The notes beneath the pieces were generated by a model that was not told the DNA's origin, searched no databases, and saw only the letters and a program-made list of their open reading frames with translations. From Liolophura sinensis (lineage: Eukaryota; Mollusca; Polyplacophora; Chitonida; Chitonidae), in contig NC_088295.1 of the NCBI RefSeq assembly GCF_032854445.1, forward strand, positions 19,951,385 through 20,015,384: a DNA stretch of 64,000 nt, written 5' to 3'. Both the position numbers and the translations under genes were made by a program. Below, piece by piece: positions 1 through 14,600 of the stretch. The stretch's first letter is position 1, and every line of letters begins with the position of its first letter.

Positions 1-109
1 ATACAAAATTCATACTTTCTGGAGAATATATAAGTTTATGTGTACTTAATCATTCAACCTGATTCAATTTGATTCACATAAATAATGCTTTCCCATTAAA
101 ATACTAAAC

Positions 110-3100
110 CTGTCAAAACATGATTTCCATTCCTGAATGTACTTCCATAGTGCTGCAAATTCATGAATGTCAATTGTTCCACTTCTGGAAAAGGAAAAAG
201 CAGAACTAAAGTTTTAAAGGTAACTGCAAAGATTTTCCATCTGAATACCTGGGAATGATTTGTTACATATTTCTGGTATTTGGCAACATCCTTTGAAACG
301 CTGTGGCATTAAAGTGGTGCTGGGTCAATGATCTGTCATCAACATTACAAAAACTGTTACAGGCAATAAAAGTTCCACATATCCATACAAAAACAACCTG
401 ATGACAAAAATTGTAGCAAAGATTGAAATCTTTGCAGGTCATCTTTAATACCTCTTTTTGGGAAATCAGGATTGCTGAATTGACAAATGGATTAATCTTC
501 CCACCTGAACAAGTCAGTCTCAATCTTTGCATGTCACACATTAAGTGTATTTGTACACAGACACTGAAGCAAGATAGTGTGTTGCGATGGGTTTTTATAC
601 ACTTTGGTACACTTTGACTTTAGCAGTCATCTTAACATAGTACCTGTTAGTCAACTCACCTGTCTTTATCAAACATGCCAATCATTAGCCTGCATGTTTC
701 AGAATTGAACTGTGACCAGTTACTGTTGACAAGTGCCCTCTGAAGTTCATCAGCAGAAATCCTTCCAGATCGATCTTGGTCCACTGACTGATGGAAAAGA
801 ATACAACAAAGGCCAAGTGGATAAAAATTTGTCATTGAAATTGCAAGTCTTAAACTATTACTTTTCTGTTTGTATTATTTGTGTACATATTTTCTGCTTC
901 TATAAACACACTAGTAAGCCCCCCCGCCCTCCTTTGCCCTTTGCCAGCACTGCCTCATGGGTCACCCAGGGGAGATTATCAGCCAGTTTGTTATTCATCA
1001 AGGGGTTTGTCCAGTAGCTGTGGAGCTTCTTCTCTGGGATCTGCGTGGTTTTTTCTTTCCCTTAACCTAACGATCTTTGAATGGTACTGTACTAGGTTAA
1101 CTGCCCTGACATTTTAGTATGGGACCGCACACATGAACAAGGGTATAAAAGCATCATAAAATATACCACAAAGAATTAATAACACATCTGCCAGGACGCT
1201 ACAACATAGTGTGCTCTACCTAACAATGGGAAGACTACTGGAATGAAAGCATCTACAAAAATAATGATAATTACTGTCTCAACAGATAAACGGATGGCTA
1301 TAGGATTACTTCAGTATCTCAGCCAGTCTTACCTGGAACCAGGACCAGAGTTCAGGGTTTATCCCTGGGGGCGGTCCTGCTGGTGGTGCAGAGTAGGCCG
1401 GGACTGGGGGACGTCCCCCATAGCCCTGCGCTCCATACGGATTCTGCTGAGGGGGAGGGCCATACCCATACTGCTGTTGTGCCCCTCCCCCATACTGCTG
1501 TCCATAGGCCTGTGCTGGGGGCCCACCATAGCCTCTGTTAGTGCCGTATGCTCCTTGTCCATAACCACCCTGCCACATACAGAAAACCAAAATATATTTC
1601 ACTGAAAACACAGAGCTCGAGAAGATTTCATATTAAACGTGCACAATTATACAAAACCTTTAGCTTTTAGACCAAGGTTCTATACTTGTGTAGTCTATGC
1701 CACTTCTGATATTGAACCACTGGTTGTGACATACCATAGAGCTAGTATCAAGCCTAAATATGTGATTTATGGAAAATTGAAATTCAGATGCTGAGACCTG
1801 GGGATGAGGGTCATCATTAGCATCTCAAGACACTCCATGGTCTTTCATTATCTTTCTAAGCAACAGGCTATCATGAACAAGTGCCTCCCTGACAGATGAT
1901 TAAAATTAGTAAAGTTGATGTTTTGGTCAGAGTATGTGGCTACCTGCTCAATTTTTTTAATAAAGTAGCAGACAGCTGGTACCCACCTTCTGATGAATCC
2001 CCTACAATTACCTTGACCACATTTTTTTTTTTTTCACATAATTTGGCTTAAGCCATGGTGCTAGGGGGTGTGTCAATTGCTGTTAATGAAACATTTACAT
2101 GAACATTTAGAATTAAACCCTCACTGTAATTAACTGATAGCAGGCTGTACTACAACAGTAAAGTGTGAACATTTGTCAAGTAGCTGGAAATTGCACCTGG
2201 AAAACCAGGGGGGCCAGAAGTTCGGAGAGGAAACACACCAAAGCCCTGCTCACAGTGACCATATTGGTGACTGAAATGTTTGTTCTTTTATCTCTTAATA
2301 TATACTTTCAGAAGTGCCCTGACATATACAGGTACAAAATCTTCTCAGTTTTCTCACTGGAGTGGAAAAATTACTTTTCACTATAGTTTTCCTTGTGTGA
2401 TTGTTGTGAAGCTGTCTTGACTATGACAACCTACTAACAGGGTACCTGGTAAGTTAACTTAAAGAGTCCATTCAGTTGGCCACAGTTGACTGTAGGAAAG
2501 ATTTAATGCTCATGTGAACAGTGGTAAACAGTCGACCGTAAATCTGCCACATTTTTGTGATGGCTTCTCTCCATAACTCTCTCTCAATAGTACTGATCGA
2601 ATGAGAGTTAGCAACTCTGCAACTAACAGTCAACAACCACAGCTACCAAAAGAATTGTTCTTTGCATCTGAATTTTTTAGTTAAAGTAAATAAATGTTGA
2701 GGCCCATTTTCAACAATTTCTGATATTTACCTGCCTTTAACATTAAACTGAAATATTTAGTTGGTCGTTTCTGGAACAAAGTGGATCTTCAAATCCAATC
2801 TAACACAGTAGCCATGTCAATTTCTGGTGTGGACTGAAGAGAATAGAAACTTTATTACCACTCCTGCAATTATAACTCCATTCCAAGTTGAAAGCGTGTT
2901 GAAATTCAGAAATATTTTCTTCTCTGTTATTAAAAAAAATAACCCTGGCAAGTCAGGTGTACTAAAATCACATACGCATATGCCAAAAGATATGGAAATC
3001 AACCCAACAAGACTGGACAACACAGCCAGTCATAAATGACAAGTTTAGCCATGGTTTCATTAGTTATCAAGGATGTAAAACGGAACGAACAATTTGGCCG

Positions 3101-3749
3101 GTCAGTAGAGCCAGAAATGTCAACTCTAAAGGTTTCAGCCATGGCTTGCAGCTATCGTCCACACGGCTGTCTTGTTAGCCACCTTTTCCACCAGCGGCAT
3201 CAGATACAATCCAGGTTTTGGATGCACCTGACGTGTTGAGACCTCACTGCAATTTTGAAGAGAGAAAAGTCAACACGAAGACAAAGCCAAGACATCATGG
3301 AGGCTGGTGATCTGTTCACGTGAGCGAGTGGGAGGTATTTTGTGTTCCTCGTGAGGAATGTCACCAATATGGGGACAATATGTTTAGGTGGCAGACCTTC
3401 CCAGTGTTTCTGCTTCAACAGGAGTGCAGTTGTAGTGACACCTGACCTATGGGGCCTGTGAGAGATACGAGTTCATGAGAGTTCCGCGTTGTTTAAAAGT
3501 GAATTCTAGTTAAGACAGGCTTAACTTTTAATACAAGTCTCATCCTAGTACAAAGTAAATGGCACTTTAGTCTGGACTAAAGTTAACATCTGGCTTAAGT
3601 CTTAATACACATTTGATCAACTTGGCCCAGGATTCTAACCCCAACGTTCGGTATATGCGCGAGCGCCCCAGCTCGGAACTTCGTGTCTTTCAAAGACCCT
3701 ATACTGAACAGCACGGGGATGAACTACAGGAAATCATGACTTCCTCCGA

Positions 3750-3808
<59 letters not shown>

Positions 3809-4064
3809 TATATAAAACCAAAAAAACCCCAACATAGTCATTCAGGGCTACGTCTGTTTAGGCTTTCTAAATATTCGTTAGATAATGTAACACATACGTA
3901 TAGTATGCAACAACAACAACACTAGACAAAGTTGTCTTTATCTACAGGGAAACAGAGAGTGAACACTGTTCACAAGTATGTTTTTCTACCTGTTAGATGT
4001 AAGTTTCAATAGGGGAAGTCTGATAACTTACATATGGTTGTTGAGTTGGCTGTCCCCAAGACAT
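110..4064 (-). CDS. PEF1: Peflin-type penta-EF-hand protein, 5' part (runs off left edge)
   Basis: Four coding exons are seen on the minus strand: 4032-4064, 1333-1569, 660-787 and 110-184. All have GT-AG borders and compatible phases (0, 0, 2, 2). Exon 1 starts [11 protein letters not shown] and ends at a consensus gtaagt donor. Exon 2 continues a Gly/Tyr/Pro/Gln-rich N-terminal tail of about 90 residues and ends in SWFQ, as peflin does just before its EF-hands. Exon 3 carries EF-hand 1, with loop [13 protein letters not shown]. Exon 4 carries EF-hand 2, with loop [13 protein letters not shown], followed by ALWKYIQEW. The remaining EF-hands lie outside the window. Known for the family: peflin is a cytosolic calcium-binding partner of ALG-2 (PDCD6) that modulates COPII transport. 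The long Gly/Tyr tail and the SWFQ junction favour peflin over sorcin, grancalcin or ALG-2, which have shorter tails. Identity is secure at family level; the orthology is inferred. Confidence 0.9.
3753..3815. repeat. (TA)n microsatellite
   Basis: About 60 bp of alternating TA with one or two interruptions lie just downstream of PEF1 exon 1, inside intron 1. Confidence 0.95.
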
Positions 4065-4762
4065 GACGACAAATAACACTGTATCGTGCAGTAGTTCACC
4101 CAGAGAATGACAAGATCGCTGACAGTCGCCCACCGGATCGATACGTCATAGCTAAGTGTAAACGCCACTTCCGTTTCTGTTCGAGGCTAAGTTCACTCAT
4201 GGGATGATGCGTCAAGCTTACTGATACGTCTTGTGTATATCACGATTTGCGTAAATTAAATATCAGAAACCTGTCGATTCAAGAATCATGCTTGTTACAA
4301 GTTACTTCCTCAAGTTCATTTTGCAACATTGTACGAAATAGTAGCAACATTTTCATTATACACATTATAACATATTGTTATATATTTTCCACATTGTAAC
4401 ATTGTTATATTTTTTATGTATGCGTGGCTAATCATGATCAAGTGTTTTATTGTACGCCATTCTCGTAATTATATGTGACCGTAAAGAGATTGCTCCGGAG
4501 ATTTGTTGCAAACAAATCCTTATTCGCTAACCAAATTAAATTTTCTGTATTTACCAATAAAGAATTATCGTTTAAGTTCGTGCCATACAATAAATATCAA
4601 ATGCGTAAAGTCATAATGGTATGCGTATTACATGTATATAAATTTTAAGAACTTTACTGCCGATTCTGAATGGCAATATTTACACAGATGAGGCTGACAT
4701 TTTGTAAAAAAAAAAAAAAGGTAGGACCCTAATTATTCGTTCTATTCTAAAACAACACTCTG

Positions 4763-4836
<74 letters not shown>

Positions 4837-5636
4837 TAATAAAACGCCTTAACTTTCTACATTCTTTTATATTCCAACTGCAGTTTCTAACTTCATGTTA
4901 TTTTAAAGGAACATATGCATCTTTGTTATATTTTAGTTTTTATTGAATGCGTACGTCATTTCTTAAAATAAGAGAAAAAGCCATATAATTTTTTGTAAAT
5001 ACACAAAATTCAGGCGTTTCAACTTTCATGTTATAAGCAAAATATATTGAGAAAAATATACAATAATACGTAGGCGTTCGCCGTGGTGGAGAACCTCAAG
5101 CAAGGTCGAACCGTAAACGGGAGATAAAAGGGCGCATGTTTGCCAGGATGCGTGTGATCATTGTCTGGAGTAAACATGCTGCCGTCATCTCCGTGAAGGT
5201 GAACTGACGAACACGTGCTCGGCTAATTCGAACTCGGTTAATATGGTTTAACACACATTCTGCATAACAATATAATTGTCTTACTACTGTAGATTACGTC
5301 GGCGTATATGTTGCGAAAAACGAGCTTAAATCGAACACAAACAAATCCACTCCACGGAAGTTCAAAACTCCACGACCATTTAAAATTAGTAGGTACATTA
5401 TATATATTCATGAAAAATGAGAAGGCATGCGCAGTTTTATCAGTGTTTGGATTGGTTGGGCTTTATTGTCTCAGCTGAAGGTGACCCAATTCCCGGGAAC
5501 ATCGGACCCACTTCTGCCATTCGGAAATGTACAGTACTATATAATCGGCTTTTAGTTTACCGATATTTCACCGTGTTGAACCTCGTATGTGGTCAAACCA
5601 TCATTGGTTTTACGACAATTACCTGAAATCGTCATT
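4065..5636. promoter_or_regulatory. Divergent intergenic region between PEF1 and SLC25A10
   Basis: About 1.57 kb separates the two start codons, which point away from each other, so the region must hold both 5' UTRs and promoters. It contains an (AG)n microsatellite, an A-tract near 4707 and several AT-rich stretches. No TATA box or start site can be fixed by eye. No open reading frame here looks genic. Confidence 0.55.
4762..4831. repeat. (AG)n microsatellite
   Basis: A short TA run passes into about 65 bp of AG dinucleotides with one AAAG interruption, in the PEF1/SLC25A10 divergent region. Purine-pyrimidine tracts like this are common near promoters; any regulatory role is inference. Confidence 0.95.
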
Positions 5637-8600
5637 ATGCCGCATCAAACCGGAGTGTCGGATAACCCCGCTAGTGAGTTCGCTGTAAGACGTACGATGA
5701 GGCACGCGCCAGTCGTAGATAAGTCAAAACGGCTTGGGAGATGGTACTTCGGTGGCTTGGCAAGCGCTGGGGCAGCGTGCTGCACGCATCCACTCGACCT
5801 TCTGAAGGTAATTCAGCACAGTGGTGGTTAAAGAATGCAAATGATCGGTTTCAGACGCGATCACAAACTTTCACAAACCTGTGGTGTTTGTTTTAAGAGC
5901 AAATAGGTGACTGACATGAATATGTTACGTAGGCCTATATGGTATCTGGAAAGAATAAGGGCATCCTGGACGACTGCTGGTCACAGATAGTATGCATGTA
6001 ACCACTGTATGAATTGTCATTAATGGTCATGGGCACAAAACGAAACAGATAAGCCGGTCTTGCAGTCAGTTATTGGAGTGTGAAGACACCTTACGGTAAC
6101 CCCTCAACTACCACCCACCGTTATAGTGAAGTGATCTAACCTTTACTTGTTCTCTTTGTATTGGTTATTCAGTTTTACTCAACACTAATAGTAAAAAAAA
6201 AACAGAGCAAAAACAAAACACATGCATGTACAAGGAGGGTAATGTTTACGCAGTGCAACTTGTCAAATTGGCGTAAGTGCAAGTGAACAAGTCAAATGAA
6301 AATAGGATAACTCCTTTCTTCCAAGCCACTTTTACATGGTGCGATTTGTCAAATTCTAAAAAACTCAGCAAACTGATTCGACATTTTTCACCATTTGAAC
6401 ATGTGCGGCTGTAATAATATGCTATACATAAGTGTTGAGATACGATGTGACAAAGAGTGATGTCCCTTTCTTGGGTGATGTCACTTTAAGTACAGTAGGA
6501 TCAGTCAGCCTGTTTTAAAATGGGGTGGTTCATAGTATATAGAAAACTAATTAAACAGGATTACATTATTCTTGAGAACTGTGTGTTCTTTGGCAGGTTT
6601 GGGTATCAAGTATTAAAAAAAATGATATTCTGTCAGTAGTTTCGTTTAGATTTGAGTACTGGCAGGTTTAAAATAGACGAGAAAGCTTACCATGCTGTTA
6701 AGTTTTTTAGATAAGACAAATAATCGAGAAAATTGAGGATCTAATAGTGTTTGTGAACTTAAGTTCCTGACTTTCAGGATACCAACTTGGCCAGCTCTAC
6801 TCAGTCATACCTTCCAAAGCTTGAGAGGATGAAAGGATACTTGAAACGGTTTATTTTTCTTTCATAATATGCAGTTTAGGATGTGTCTTAACTAGTGAAA
6901 GTAAAAATAAATAAAGAGAAAAAGCTTCTGAACTTTACCTTCAGCAACAAATGAGTTTGAACTCAAAACTGCCCTATTGACTCCAAACTCCCCCGCTAAG
7001 CGCATCCTTGGCATCACTGACATCTGTGTAGTAAAGTTATCTCCCTTGGCTATTAGGAACTTAACTTCTGTCGTAGTTATACAGTTAAGTTAATGTAGAC
7101 CAGAATAGACACTGTGCAGAAAACGCTGCACTATATAATTAAGCGTGAATAGATTTTCACATGTTGGATTTCAAAATGTTTATGGTTTTAGTATTTATGT
7201 AAACTTTAAAACAACACAATATGGTGCATGAAGCCTTTCTTGAAACACATTTGTAACCCGAAATGAGGAGCAAAAGTTGTGTCATGAAAATGGACAGTGT
7301 GACTGCTGTCCACTTAACCTTGGCTCATCGCCTGTTATCAAACTAGCAGTGTTACTGGCTATAACTGGATAACCAGCATCATAAAGATTGTACATGTGGT
7401 ACTGCATTAGACTGGTACACATGTTACAGTTTTATAAATTGTCACAATATGGCTGAAATACTGCCAGTTTGGTGATTAATCCATGAGTCAAGCCTTCATT
7501 CATTACTTGTTCTTTCTTCTTTAGTAAATATATTGCACTAGTATTTTTTGAATTACAATTAGAGGTTTTAAAAAATTTGAATATCACTAAGTGAGTCTGC
7601 ATGGTTCACTGTGTATAATCAACATCATAAAACTAAAGATATGGAGAACGGCAATATAGGCATAGGTATGGTCAGTATGCTGTACATCGTATAGACATCA
7701 TGTATTTGTGTATCTATGCTAATTGTGGGATTAGTTAGACTATCTTAATCCCAGGTTTGATTTGTATAATGCGTGCTGTATTGCAGTGAGAAGTTTTAAT
7801 ATCTGTTGAATTCTAGCATTATGCATGGTGTACAAGTTAACTACTAGTGTCAAAAGTGAAGGAATCTCATCAACATATTTATATGGTCACGTGTGTGCAA
7901 GCATGTAGAAAGCGTTCTCATTGTTTTCAGCTGAAACAGTTCCTATATATGTATATATGCTGTCATATGTTGTAAAGGCTGTCAAAATGTATTCTTCATT
8001 GAGGCAACCACTGCAGGTTTATACCTGAACAGTATAGGTGAACAGTCGGTTGCATGAGAAGGGAATGCATGTATATATACATGCATGTGCAATTGCTTAT
8101 ATACCGGCTCCCACATGTTCAAAGCAGTCAGTACAGTCTGGGTGAATGGCAAGTAATGTTATGTTATCCTGTGCCATCATTGACAGTTGTGGAGACTGGC
8201 CAAGTTGTGATGTGGGTTTAACCTTGTGTGACAAATCAAACAGTAACATATGTCATTGAAACAGTTGTGATCAATAAGCCTGTGGGAGTCCCATGGACTG
8301 CCTGTAAAACTGTGGGGGTATAAAGGCAGACACAGGTTGCCCAGCACTAAAAACATTAGGATATTATATATGTACCTACTATTAGCCGTGCTGTGATGAA
8401 ATTCTATCCAGTCTCAAGAGTCAGAAAATTACACCCATGAAAGCTTGTGCCATGTCTTCTGTTAATATACCTGTGTTATGATTTTAGGTTTAACAAAAAG
8501 AACATCTTGTAACAAGTTATATGTAAGAGTATTGATCAGATTCACTGTTAGCTAGCGACCTTCCATGGAGAATTAATACATTGTTGTAACAGGTGAAATA

Positions 8601-11600
8601 GTTCACAATTCACATACTATTCTTCAAAATTCACAATAAAATGAAACAAGAAGCTAAATTGTGTCTAAACTGGTTTCAAAAGGTATTAGCAAAAGTATGT
8701 AAACTATTATTTTTATTAGTTAACAAACTTCTGGTACTACATAAACAAAGTGTAAAATGAACAAGAGCTTACCTCAGAAATAGGGTATTTGATGCCTACT
8801 CACTGGGCTATGTTGGTCTGCCAAAATAAATGTCATACTAAAGTCTAGTATTGTGCCATCTGTCTGTTGTAGATAACACTGCTTCAAATAATGGTTTCAT
8901 ATTTGATGTATTTTTAGATGACCTAGGTTTCTGTTTAAACTGAGTTTGTTTTTGTCATATTTCTGATTTCCATGCCAACAGATCAGAAATAGCAACTTCC
9001 ACTGACTGTGATTGCAATGGGTGTCAGACCTCTTTCATTTCAGTTTTTGTATTTAGCTTCTTGTTGAGGTGAACTAGATTCCTGTTTAAACTGGGGCTGT
9101 TTTGATCAAATTTCTGGTTTCCAAGGTAACCATTAGAAAATAACTTGATTTTCTACGATCATATTGGATGTCAACAGTTTCAGATAAGGATTTTGTATTT
9201 GGAGTGTATTTAAACGGTATTTAAACTGAGGCTTTTGCAATTAAATTCTGGTTTCCATCTGATGGCATTTTAAGTTAAACCATTGCAAATAAGGATTTCA
9301 TATCTGGTATGCAGGTTCGTAATGAGCGGAAATACCCTAATTCCTCAACCTTTTCACGTATGAAAGATTAACTTTCAGTGCAATTTATGTACATTTCTAA
9401 TCTGATTTTGAAGACTAAACTAAATTGGTTGGATTGGCCAATTTGAGGGCTGCACAAAAAGTATAGTTTTATCAGTATATGCAGAATAATACCTTCCAAA
9501 CATGTGAAAACGTTGAAGAATTACAGTAGGTTCCTATTTAAACTAAGGCTATTTCAATAAGATTCCTGGTTTCCAATGCAACTGACTAGCAATAGAAAAT
9601 TTGGATGGCATGAACTCAAAAATGGCCATTCTGTTAAACTTAGGATTGGGGTTTCTCTTAAAACAGGTGCTGTTTTGATCAGTCTTTTGGCTTCCATGGC
9701 AACAGACTAAAAATAGCCAGTTTCATTGCTGTGAACCTAGTAGAAATATTGTGGAAATAAAGTGTTACTCAAATGCGGTATAGTATTTCAATTTAAACTG
9801 AGACAAATTGGAAAGTTTTCTGGTTTTTAAAACAACTGACTTAAGTATAAAGGTAAATTTTCTGGTAAATTCAACCTATGGGATTGTGTGTGTCACTCCC
9901 ACTTCGTGTCAAGCAATGTATTAAACCACATTTTACATAAATAAATAAATGAATATGTGTTATTTTGCAGGTCCACTTACAGACACAGCAGGGGGAAAAG
10001 GTGCGGGCTGTCACCATGGCCTTAAGGATAATAAAAAATGATGGAATATTTGGATTATATAATGGACTGACTGCCTCACTTTTGAGACAGGTGAGTACAG
10101 GTGCGAGATTGTGTTTGACATTTCCGATGAGGAGAGACAACAGATATTTCTTTTTGATAAGATAGTAAGTTTGTGCTACAGTTCTTATACATTCTCATTA
10201 ACCATACAGAAAATTGGTCAAAAGCTGTGTCATCTTTTCATGGTAATATTCCCAATATGGTCATTTGTGACAGTTTGTTTTTTCTGACTTTTGTCAGGAG
10301 AATGACAGTGTAATGACTTGTATCCCTTGTGGATGTTGTTTGGTTCAGTCCATAACTGAGCGCTGCAAAACACTGCTGAATAGGTCAGTTAACTCAGTCT
10401 GGACCATTGAAAGACAAAGAGATAGTCCACAAAAGTGCATTTTTAGATTCGAATAAATGTCACAAAATATTATTTTTGGTGCTGAAACTTAAAATTTTTC
10501 AGTATAATATCATCCCTTGTCCAAGCAAACCTCAAAACAGCTTCCTAAAATCAACAGAACTCTCAGAACCAGGAAAAATGAGCAAGTTAGTCATGGATGA
10601 AATTTATGGTCATTTAGGGTATATTATTTTATTGCGATTAATTAACCACTCAGTGTTTTTATATGTACTTATTTGCATACTTAGCTTTTATTGTCTACAT
10701 GTACTCCCTTAGGATGGGATGTTCTGAACTTTGCTTCCGCTGACTTTGATAATCTTATCACTTGTGCCAATAAATATCGTTATGAAAGCGTTGTAACATG
10801 GAGGGCCTACGCATAAGTAGGCTGCAGTGTATTGATCTCATTCTGTTGTTCCAACAGGTTGACTTGATACATATATACAAGCTATTATATGTTTAGGGTT
10901 GACCCATATTCTCTATGGTGTAACCTTGTGGCACTAAAAGTCATGGTATTTGGAAACTATTGTGAGAGCTTAAACACTGTAATTCTCTGACCATCATCAG
11001 TTTGACAGTCAGTTTATACAGTTACATTTAAAAAGCATGTATGTTTATATTCTCCACACAGTTTGTATACAGTGAACCCAAACTTAGTACTTTGTTGGAT
11101 TTATACAAACATTTTGTGGTCTTAACTGAGATAAATGTAATTTTGTAGGTTAATCTTGTGTATGTATTAAAGGTCGTGTAGAGTCCATCAGGACAGTGTC
11201 AGGATCAGGAAACAGGGTGAAGTTCAATAGGAGAAGTGGATCTAATTGGTTTTAATGTTCAGTAAGAGGAATGTGGAGTGAATTTGAGTCACATTGTTCC
11301 TATTGTTACTTGAGGAAGACTGAGCCGGCATCCTTGTCTGAGCAATTGTTACATGTGTTCACCTATGTGTAAAGCGAGTCCATGTCATATTTAGGTTAAG
11401 AAGTCAGGGTCACTGTATACACAATATTCATGGTGAACCTTGCAGATCTAGATTATCTGGGGCTACTTCCTTCAGGATAACTTTGCTATATAATTATGAT
11501 CTGTAAAATTAGTTATTATATACATGTATGTGCATAAGTGGGTATATAAAACCTGTGTCCAACTTCCTGTTTCTTGTATTGATGACATTCTAAAAAAGTT

Positions 11601-14600
11601 GCAGAACTTCCAACATCAGTACCTTTTCTTGCCCCGTACATTGACCCTATGCCAATTTAGCAAAACAAAAAAAAAGATCTTAATTGTCAGATTAGATGTT
11701 TTCTTCATAATTAAGCAAGTCCTGCAAATATTTACAGAAATTATAGCAAATTAGCACTCTGTGTAGCAAAAATGCTACACATTATGTCCTAGATTTCTCG
11801 ATACATTTCCAGTGTAAACAATATCTAGTTTGATGACTATAGATGCAACCTTAAACTTTACAAAGTTATTGATAATACCATTCCACACAGATATAGAATA
11901 TTGCTCTTAGAGTAAGCAAAAATATGCTGCATACATGTGTTCGATGGAAAATGATTCAGGTTTGTTAACACTGTCTTTTTTGATATTTGTATCATTATAG
12001 TTGACATATTCTATGACAAGGTTTGCAATCTATGAGACAGTGAAGAAACATTTGACCAAAGATGGCCAAGCCTTCCCCTTTTATCAGAAAGTACTACTGG
12101 CAGGGTTTGCGGGAGCCACAGGGGGGCTGGTAGGCACCCCTGCAGATCTGGTCAACGTGAGGCAAGTAGTGAACAATAGGCCGTCTTCATAATCCCAATT
12201 TTGTTCTGCAAGACCCGACACTCTGCAGTGTCAGGAGGTCAGCAATGCATCACAATTCATATGTGATGACGGGGGCCTCCGTGGCTCAGTCGGTTAGCGC
12301 GCTAGCGCAGCGTAATGACCCAGGAGCCTCTCACCAATGCGGTCGCTGTGAGTTCAAGTCCAGCTCATGCTGACTTCCTCTCCGGCCGTAAGTGGGAAGG
12401 TCTGACAGCAACCTGCGGATGGTCGTGGGTTTCCCCCGGGCTCTGCCCGGTTTCCACCCACCATAATGCTGGCCGATGTCGTATAAGTGAAATATTCTTG
12501 AGTACGGCGTAAAAACACCAATCAAAAAAAAAAAAAAATCATATGTGATGACGCTACACTCGTCGTAATGTGACCTTGTGCCAACACTGCAACCCTTCAG
12601 ACCACAGATGTGCATATTATTTGAAAACTTTCATGACATTGTATGTCTGGTCTGCACAATATGAAAAAGGTCCATTATGGTCAAGACATTTACTTCATTA
12701 ATGGGTCATATTTTATATTGGATATTAACCTACATGTACATGTAGTGTCCATTCGTTTTTTACCGTAATGACCCAGGAGCCTCTCACCAGTGCCTTCACT
12801 GTGAGTTCAAGTCCATCTCATACTGGCTTCCTCTCCAGCCATATGGGGGAAAGTCTGCCAGCAATCTGCAGATGGTCTGGGTTTCCACCAGGCTCTGCAA
12901 GGTTTCCTCCCACCATAATGCTGGCTGCCGTCATATAAGTGAAATACTCTTTAGTACGGCGTAAAACACCAATCAAATAAATAAATAAATAAATAAAAAA
13001 ATAGTGTTTTACCCATGTAAGATAACTTTTTTCTCACAAAATCTAGAATGTTTAAAATTTGAATAAATAAATCTGTACTTCATTTATTGAACTTTCTCTT
13101 CTAGCTGCAAACAAAACATGTATATGTCTTAAATGTAAGAACTTTTCATTATGATTGTCTATTTTGTTCATTTTTTTCAGGATGCAGAACGATATAAAAC
13201 TTCCACCAGAGCTAAGGAGAAAGTAAGTAATCAGTAGTATAAACATTGCAGCATTATATTTCATGCCACAACAACTTCCTCAGGTATCGTTATTTGATGA
13301 GCTGATTCACATCAGTTGTAGACTTCAAAGGCAGTGGAATATACAGTATAATGTGTGCGTGGGAGTGTGTTTGGTGATATGTGAAAGTGTTATAATTTCC
13401 ATTTCACAAACTTTCTTTTCAGTTACAAGCATGCAGTTGATGGCTTGTATCGAGTGTTGAAGGAAGAGGGCATCAGAAAGAACTTCTCAGGTGCAACAAT
13501 GGCCAGTAGTAGGGCAGTTCTTGTAACGATAGGACAGGTAAGCTGGTTGATTCATTCCTTAGGAAAGGCTGTTGCGAATATTTTACAGGCATGTAACTCA
13601 ATGTAAATGAGTTCTGTACAGTCATGTACATTCTAGACTTTAAAAATGGTGGGCTACATTCTGTTTAAGAGCAGAATAAGTTATTGTGTAAGGTTATGGT
13701 ACCCTTGGCAACCCTAATTTTTTCACTAACACTGAGAGAAAAGTTTGGTTCAGCTACATTATGCAATTGAGCTAGTTCAACTCAGTAAGCAGAGTCAAAT
13801 GACCACATCAGCTGAGTAATGAAAATGGTGTAGAATATGTAGGATACCTTTCAGCATAGCATAAAACAATGTCTTTGTACTAAGAATACTTTGCTGAAGT
13901 TGTGGGCGTATTTATTCTTGTACAGTTAGCTCGTAGGTAGGAGCTGCAGAACCACCTTCAATTTAAGGGAAAATGGCTGCTTTCTAGAAAACTGGCTGAA
14001 GCCCACCAGCTCCCTCCCCTTTCTGGGCTCCATGGTCCATGTGAAAGAGATGTTGGATTTTTACTCTTGTAATTATATATATTCTGAAGGTTTGCATGAA
14101 TAGGCTTGTTATGGAATTGTGAAATGATATGTATTTCTTTGATACAACGGCTCTAGTAATGCTTTCTATTTTCAGCTGGCTTGTTATGATCAGATAAAGA
14201 TCGTGCTGTTGAAGACTGGCTATTTCGGCGACAACCTCACAACACATTTTTCATGCAGTATTATGGCTGTAAGTAAGAATTTATCTTTCTTCTAAATAGA
14301 TATACTCAGATGGCTGTTTAAAATAAACCCTCTACAAGAGTGAATTGACACAGTGTAAACATCTAAGAATTATCGTATAATTGTCAGGCTATTCTAGATG
14401 TATAGAGATCTTTCTTTTATATATTTCCGAATAATTTATGTCTTGAAAAAGAGGAATTTGTTGCCTTTTTGAAGGACCGAAGTTAATGCCCAATCAGTAG
14501 ACACTACTGTAGAAAAGGTCTCTACGAGGAGTTTGCATACACATTGTGCTGATTGTATGCACTGTAAATTATAATGTGTATCTAAGTTTTCCTGTCTGGC

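Noticed and set aside
1243-1605. 120-codon plus-strand frame
   Set aside because: Antisense shadow of the peflin Gly/Tyr-rich exon.
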